From: Kineosphaera limosa NBRC 100340
GTDB lineage: Bacteria; Actinomycetota; Actinomycetes; Actinomycetales; Dermatophilaceae
Direction: 5' to 3'
DNA length: 64,000 nt
Assembly (NCBI RefSeq): GCF_000298215.1
Contig: NZ_BAHD01000024.1
Span: 23,775 to 87,774, forward strand
The translations under genes were made by a program, and so were the position numbers. The stretch's first letter is position 1, and every line of letters begins with the position of its first letter. This document shows, piece after piece, positions 61,355-64,000 of this stretch. Under the pieces are notes generated by a model that searched no databases, was not told the origin of the DNA, and worked only from the letters and a program-made list of their open reading frames with translations.

Positions 61355-62584
61355 TCAGTTCGCTGTTCCGTGGGGATCGCGGGCGGGTAGCGGGGCCTGC
61401 GGCGGTCCGCTCAGCCAGGCGCGGAGGCTCGGTGCGTCCTGCCCCAGGAGCGGCGGGGGCGCCGGCGTGCGGGTCATCGGTTCGCTATAGATCACGGGAT
61501 GGCGCACTTGCGCCGAGGCGGTGTCGCCGAGGTCGACGATGGGCGCCAGCCCGAGGTCTTCGGCGAGCGCGAACGCGGCAGCGAGGTCGTTGACCGTTCC
61601 GGCCGGCACGCCCACCGCGGTCAGCCGGGTCTGCCAGTTGGCGGCGGTGTCGGTGGCCAGCGCGGCTTCGAGGGCGTCGATGAGGGCGTCGCGGTGCCGC
61701 ACCCGGTCGGCGTTGCGCGCGAAGCGCGGATCCGTGGCCAGCTGGTGGTGTCCGAGCTCGGCGGCCAGCCGACCGAATTGGCCGTCGTTGCCGCAGGCGA
61801 GCGCCAACACGCCGTCGGCGCAGCGCAAGGTCTCGTACGGCGCGATCGAGGGGTGCTGATTACCCATGCGTCGCGGGACCACACCGGCGCCCAGGTAGCC
61901 GCTGGCCTGGTTGACCAGCGCCGCGAGCAGGCTGGAAAGCAGGTCGATCTCGACGTGACAACCCCTGCCGGAACGCTCCCGAGCGGCGAGTGCGGCCAGA
62001 ATCCCGATCGTCGCGTCCTTGCCGGTGAGCACGTCGACGAGGGCGACTCCGGCTTTGGTCGGCTCGCCGCCGGCCTCGCCGGTGATGCTCATGAGGCCAC
62101 CGACTGCCTGCACGACGAAGTCGTACCCGGGCAGCGCGGCTCCGGCTCCCGACCCGAAGCCGGTGATCGAGGCGTAGACGATCCGCGGATTGAGCGCGGC
62201 CACCGACTCGTAGTCCAACTCGTGCCGGCACAACGCCCCGGGCCGAAAGTTCTCGACGAACACGTCGGCGCGCGAAGCCAACTCCACGGCCGCGCGGCGA
62301 TCCTGCGGGTCCGCGAGGTCGAGGGTGAGGCTGCGCTTGGAGCGATTGACGCTCTCGTAGTACGTGGAGAGCCCCTGGCCACCCGGTTCCGCGACGTCGA
62401 CCTCGCCCTCGACCCACCCGTGATCGGCCCAGGGCGGACCCCAGGCTCGGGTGTCGTCGCCGACCCCGGGCCGCTCGACTTTGATGACGTCGGCGCCGAG
62501 GTCGGCCAGGGTCATCGTCGCCAGCGGTCCGGCGAGTACCCGGCTGAAGTCGGCGACGAGCAGACCCGCCAGCGGCGCGCTCAC
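61355..62584 (-). CDS. CaiB/BaiF-family CoA-transferase, probably succinyl-CoA:glutarate CoA-transferase
   Basis: A 409-residue class III CoA-transferase. The opening LLVADFSRVLAGPLATMTLADLGADVIKVE is the family hallmark; the catalytic Asp region lies in VDVLTGKDATIGILAALAAR (about residues 180-199), and MTRTPAPPPLLGQ lies near the C-terminus. Partnering with GcdH suggests it activates glutarate; this is inferred from context. GTG 62584 has GAGG 7 nt upstream, and overlaps the stop of a 30-codon leader ORF (GTGA). The divergent PucR-type regulator probably controls it. Confidence 0.88.
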   Translation of the reverse strand: MSAPLAGLLVADFSRVLAGPLATMTLADLGADVIKVERPGVGDDTRAWGPPWADHGWVEGEVDVAEPGGQGLSTYYESVNRSKRSLTLDLADPQDRRAAVELASRADVFVENFRPGALCRHELDYESVAALNPRIVYASITGFGSGAGAALPGYDFVVQAVGGLMSITGEAGGEPTKAGVALVDVLTGKDATIGILAALAARERSGRGCHVEIDLLSSLLAALVNQASGYLGAGVVPRRMGNQHPSIAPYETLRCADGVLALACGNDGQFGRLAAELGHHQLATDPRFARNADRVRHRDALIDALEAALATDTAANWQTRLTAVGVPAGTVNDLAAAFALAEDLGLAPIVDLGDTASAQVRHPVIYSEPMTRTPAPPPLLGQDAPSLRAWLSGPPQAPLPARDPHGTAN

Positions 62585-62673
62585 GCCGCCACCTCGTCAC
62601 GCCGCACAGCTGACTGGGTTGCTGACCGGGTCGCTGACAGGGCGGACCGAACGGGATTCAGAGGGCGGATCAC
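62581..62673 (-). CDS. Candidate 30-residue leader ORF before the CoA-transferase
   Basis: AAGGAG (62681-62686) lies 7 nt before GTG 62673. The frame runs 30 codons (VIRPLNPVRSALSATRSATQ…) and its TGA overlaps the GTG start of the CoA-transferase. Three 12-bp tandem repeats of GCTGACnGGGnn type (62609-62644) encode the SATR/SATQ units. A coupled leader peptide is possible; chance is not excluded. Confidence 0.3.
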   Translation of the reverse strand: MIRPLNPVRSALSATRSATQSAVRRDEVAA

Positions 62674-62821
62674 AAGCGATCTCCTTCGGCGTCGTCAGCG
62701 ACGGGGTGGGCGGGTAGTGCGGCGGCTCTGTCCTCAACCGTAGGAGTCGGCGTGCGGAACGGCATCGTGCGGATTGCACTAACGAGAACATCTCGGTGCA
62801 CAATGCACACATAATGGCGGC

Positions 62822-64000
62822 ATGGCCACGACTCTCCAAGATCTCGTCGCGGGCCTGCCGGACGACCTGCTGCCCACGGGGCCGCTGCCCACTGCGGTCA
62901 CACGGGTCACCGGCGTGCACGTCAGCGAACTGCTGGACCCCACGCCGTTTCTCGTCGGCGGGGAGTTGCTGCTGACCACAGGCCTGAGCCTGACGACCCA
63001 CCTCACCCGGCTGGTCGACTACGTCACCCGACTGCGCGGAGCCGGTGTGGTGGCGCTGGGCTTCGGCGTCGGCCCGGTGCATGCCGCCCTGCCGCCACCC
63101 CTGCAGGCAGCGTGCGAGAGAGCGGGTCTGCCGCTGCTCGTCGTGCCCACGCGCAGCCGATTTCAGACGGTCGTCGCGGCCTTCTGGCAGCGGGAGCGGG
63201 AGGCGGAGCGGCAAGACCTGCACGGAGCGCTCGGCTCAACCCATGCCCTGGTGCGCGCGGCGACGCAGGGGCCGGGCGATCGCGGGCGCACCCGGGCTCG
63301 CGTGGTGCGAGCCCTGGCGACCGGCGTCGGCGGGTGGGCCGCGCACCTCGACGCCGACGGTCGGGCAGGCACCGCGTGGCCCATGACCGCGCGGCCGATG
63401 GCCCGACGAGCCGGCGAGTACGTGCAGCGGCTGCGGTCGGCCGCGGTTGCGGGGGCGACCTTTCCCTTGGACCACGACGATGTGCTGCTGCAGCCGATCG
63501 CGGGAGCAGAAGGCGGCTACCTCGCCTGCGGTTGCACCCGGCCCATCCCCCAACGGATGCGACACCTGACGCTGGCGGCGTGCGCGGTACTCGACCTGCA
63601 CGCCAGCCGCCTCGCGCCGCACGTCGCCCTGCAGGAAGCACTGCCGTCGGTCCTGGGGCAGCTGGTCGTGCTGGGTCATGCGGGCGCCGCGCGCGACGTT
63701 GCGGCGGCCCAGGGACGACCGTGGCCGGCGGCTGTTCGGGTCAGCGTGGCCGAGCACCCCCGCACCGCAAACGGGCGCGAGCTGCCCGGGTCGCCGCTGG
63801 TGGCCTGGGCGGCCGGGAGCGCCGGGCTCGCCTGGCACGCCGAGACGACCTCGGGGTTGTGGGGCGCGGGTCGTGCCCAGGGCGCGGCCCCGGCGCGCGA
63901 ACGGTCCGGTGAGCTCCGGGCGCACCCCGACCGAGCGCAACGCTCGCCCGGCCACCGAACGCCTCGTCCTCATCAGCCCGCCGGACCTGCCTCCCCAACC
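62822..64000 (+). CDS. PucR-family transcriptional regulator, cut by the window end
   Basis: The frame from ATG 62822 is open for 393 codons to the window edge. The N-terminal PucR domain is clear (VTGVHVSELLDPTPFLVGGELLLTTGLSL, about residues 29-57; GVVALGFGVG), followed by a GGDEF-like middle region; the C-terminal HTH would lie beyond the window. After about 63,890 this frame loses its G/C third-position bias, while the +1 frame gains it and reads TPTERNARPATERLVLISPP, so a frameshift is possible. CATAAT lies 6 nt before the ATG (leaderless pattern). Likely regulator of the divergent glutarate genes. Confidence 0.8.
   Translation, partial: MATTLQDLVAGLPDDLLPTGPLPTAVTRVTGVHVSELLDPTPFLVGGELLLTTGLSLTTHLTRLVDYVTRLRGAGVVALGFGVGPVHAALPPPLQAACERAGLPLLVVPTRSRFQTVVAAFWQREREAERQDLHGALGSTHALVRAATQGPGDRGRTRARVVRALATGVGGWAAHLDADGRAGTAWPMTARPMARRAGEYVQRLRSAAVAGATFPLDHDDVLLQPIAGAEGGYLACGCTRPIPQRMRHLTLAACAVLDLHASRLAPHVALQEALPSVLGQLVVLGHAGAARDVAAAQGRPWPAAVRVSVAEHPRTANGRELPGSPLVAWAAGSAGLAWHAETTSGLWGAGRAQGAAPARERSGELRAHPDRAQRSPGHRTPRPHQPAGPASPT

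Overview
The window is high-GC DNA (strong G/C bias at third codon positions, many GTG starts, GTGA/ATGA stop-start overlaps) from an actinobacterium. Gene content fits an aerobic soil- or skin-type actinomycete, possibly Micrococcales, but the lineage is inference. A DtxR/IdeR-type iron box, CIRCE elements before groEL, a mycobacterial-style Ung and many apparently leaderless promoters support the phylum call.

Layout. 1-7.1 kb: mixed accessory genes, including a 2TM protein, two paralogous AAA/DUF4143 ATPases, an acetyltransferase, a MerR regulator with its operator, an alpha/beta hydrolase and a frameshifted Tat-lipoprotein agmatine deiminase. 7.2-11.2 kb: an iron-siderophore ABC transporter (binding protein, two permeases, ATPase) around a single iron box. 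11.2-16.5 kb: a sugar locus (LacI regulator, DUF4432 epimerase-like protein, sugar porter, phosphomannose isomerase) bracketed by two direct copies of a ~117-bp terminal-inverted-repeat element. 16.6-18.9 kb: stand-alone groEL under tandem CIRCE sites, and a DUF3263 gene. 19.2-34.0 kb: urate and ureide catabolism (uraD, uraH, uricase, NCS2 permease; ureidoglycine aminohydrolase, a DUF6986 aldolase-like protein, an IclR regulator; hyi, glxR, gcl; allantoinase), interrupted by aceE. 34.0-41.0 kb: housekeeping and hypothetical genes (ung, SGNH hydrolase, DUF3422, threonine aldolase, DUF6421).

41.2-58.8 kb is a selenocysteine-molybdenum formate dehydrogenase island. It holds a formate dehydrogenase alpha subunit with an in-frame UGA plus SECIS hairpin, the iron-sulphur and membrane subunits, an OFA-family formate/oxalate-type transporter, an L-asparaginase, a SelD that itself carries a UGA at its catalytic position, tRNA-Sec(UCA), an unrecognised acidic protein, SelA, SelB, a molbindin, ModC-ModB-ModA and a HTH-TOBE protein. 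Cofactor supply (Sec, Mo), substrate transport and enzyme are thus together in 17 kb. 58.9-64 kb: an acyl-CoA dehydrogenase, a glutaryl-CoA dehydrogenase with a CaiB/BaiF CoA-transferase (probably glutarate catabolism), and a divergent PucR-family regulator running off the window.

How it works together (inference). Urate is imported and oxidised to allantoin, then allantoate. Glyoxylate from ureidoglycolate is condensed by Gcl to tartronate semialdehyde and reduced by GlxR. No allantoate amidohydrolase, ureidoglycolate-processing enzyme or xanthine dehydrogenase is seen here. Formate oxidation depends on UGA recoding; because SelD itself needs Sec, the selenium pathway may feed back on itself.
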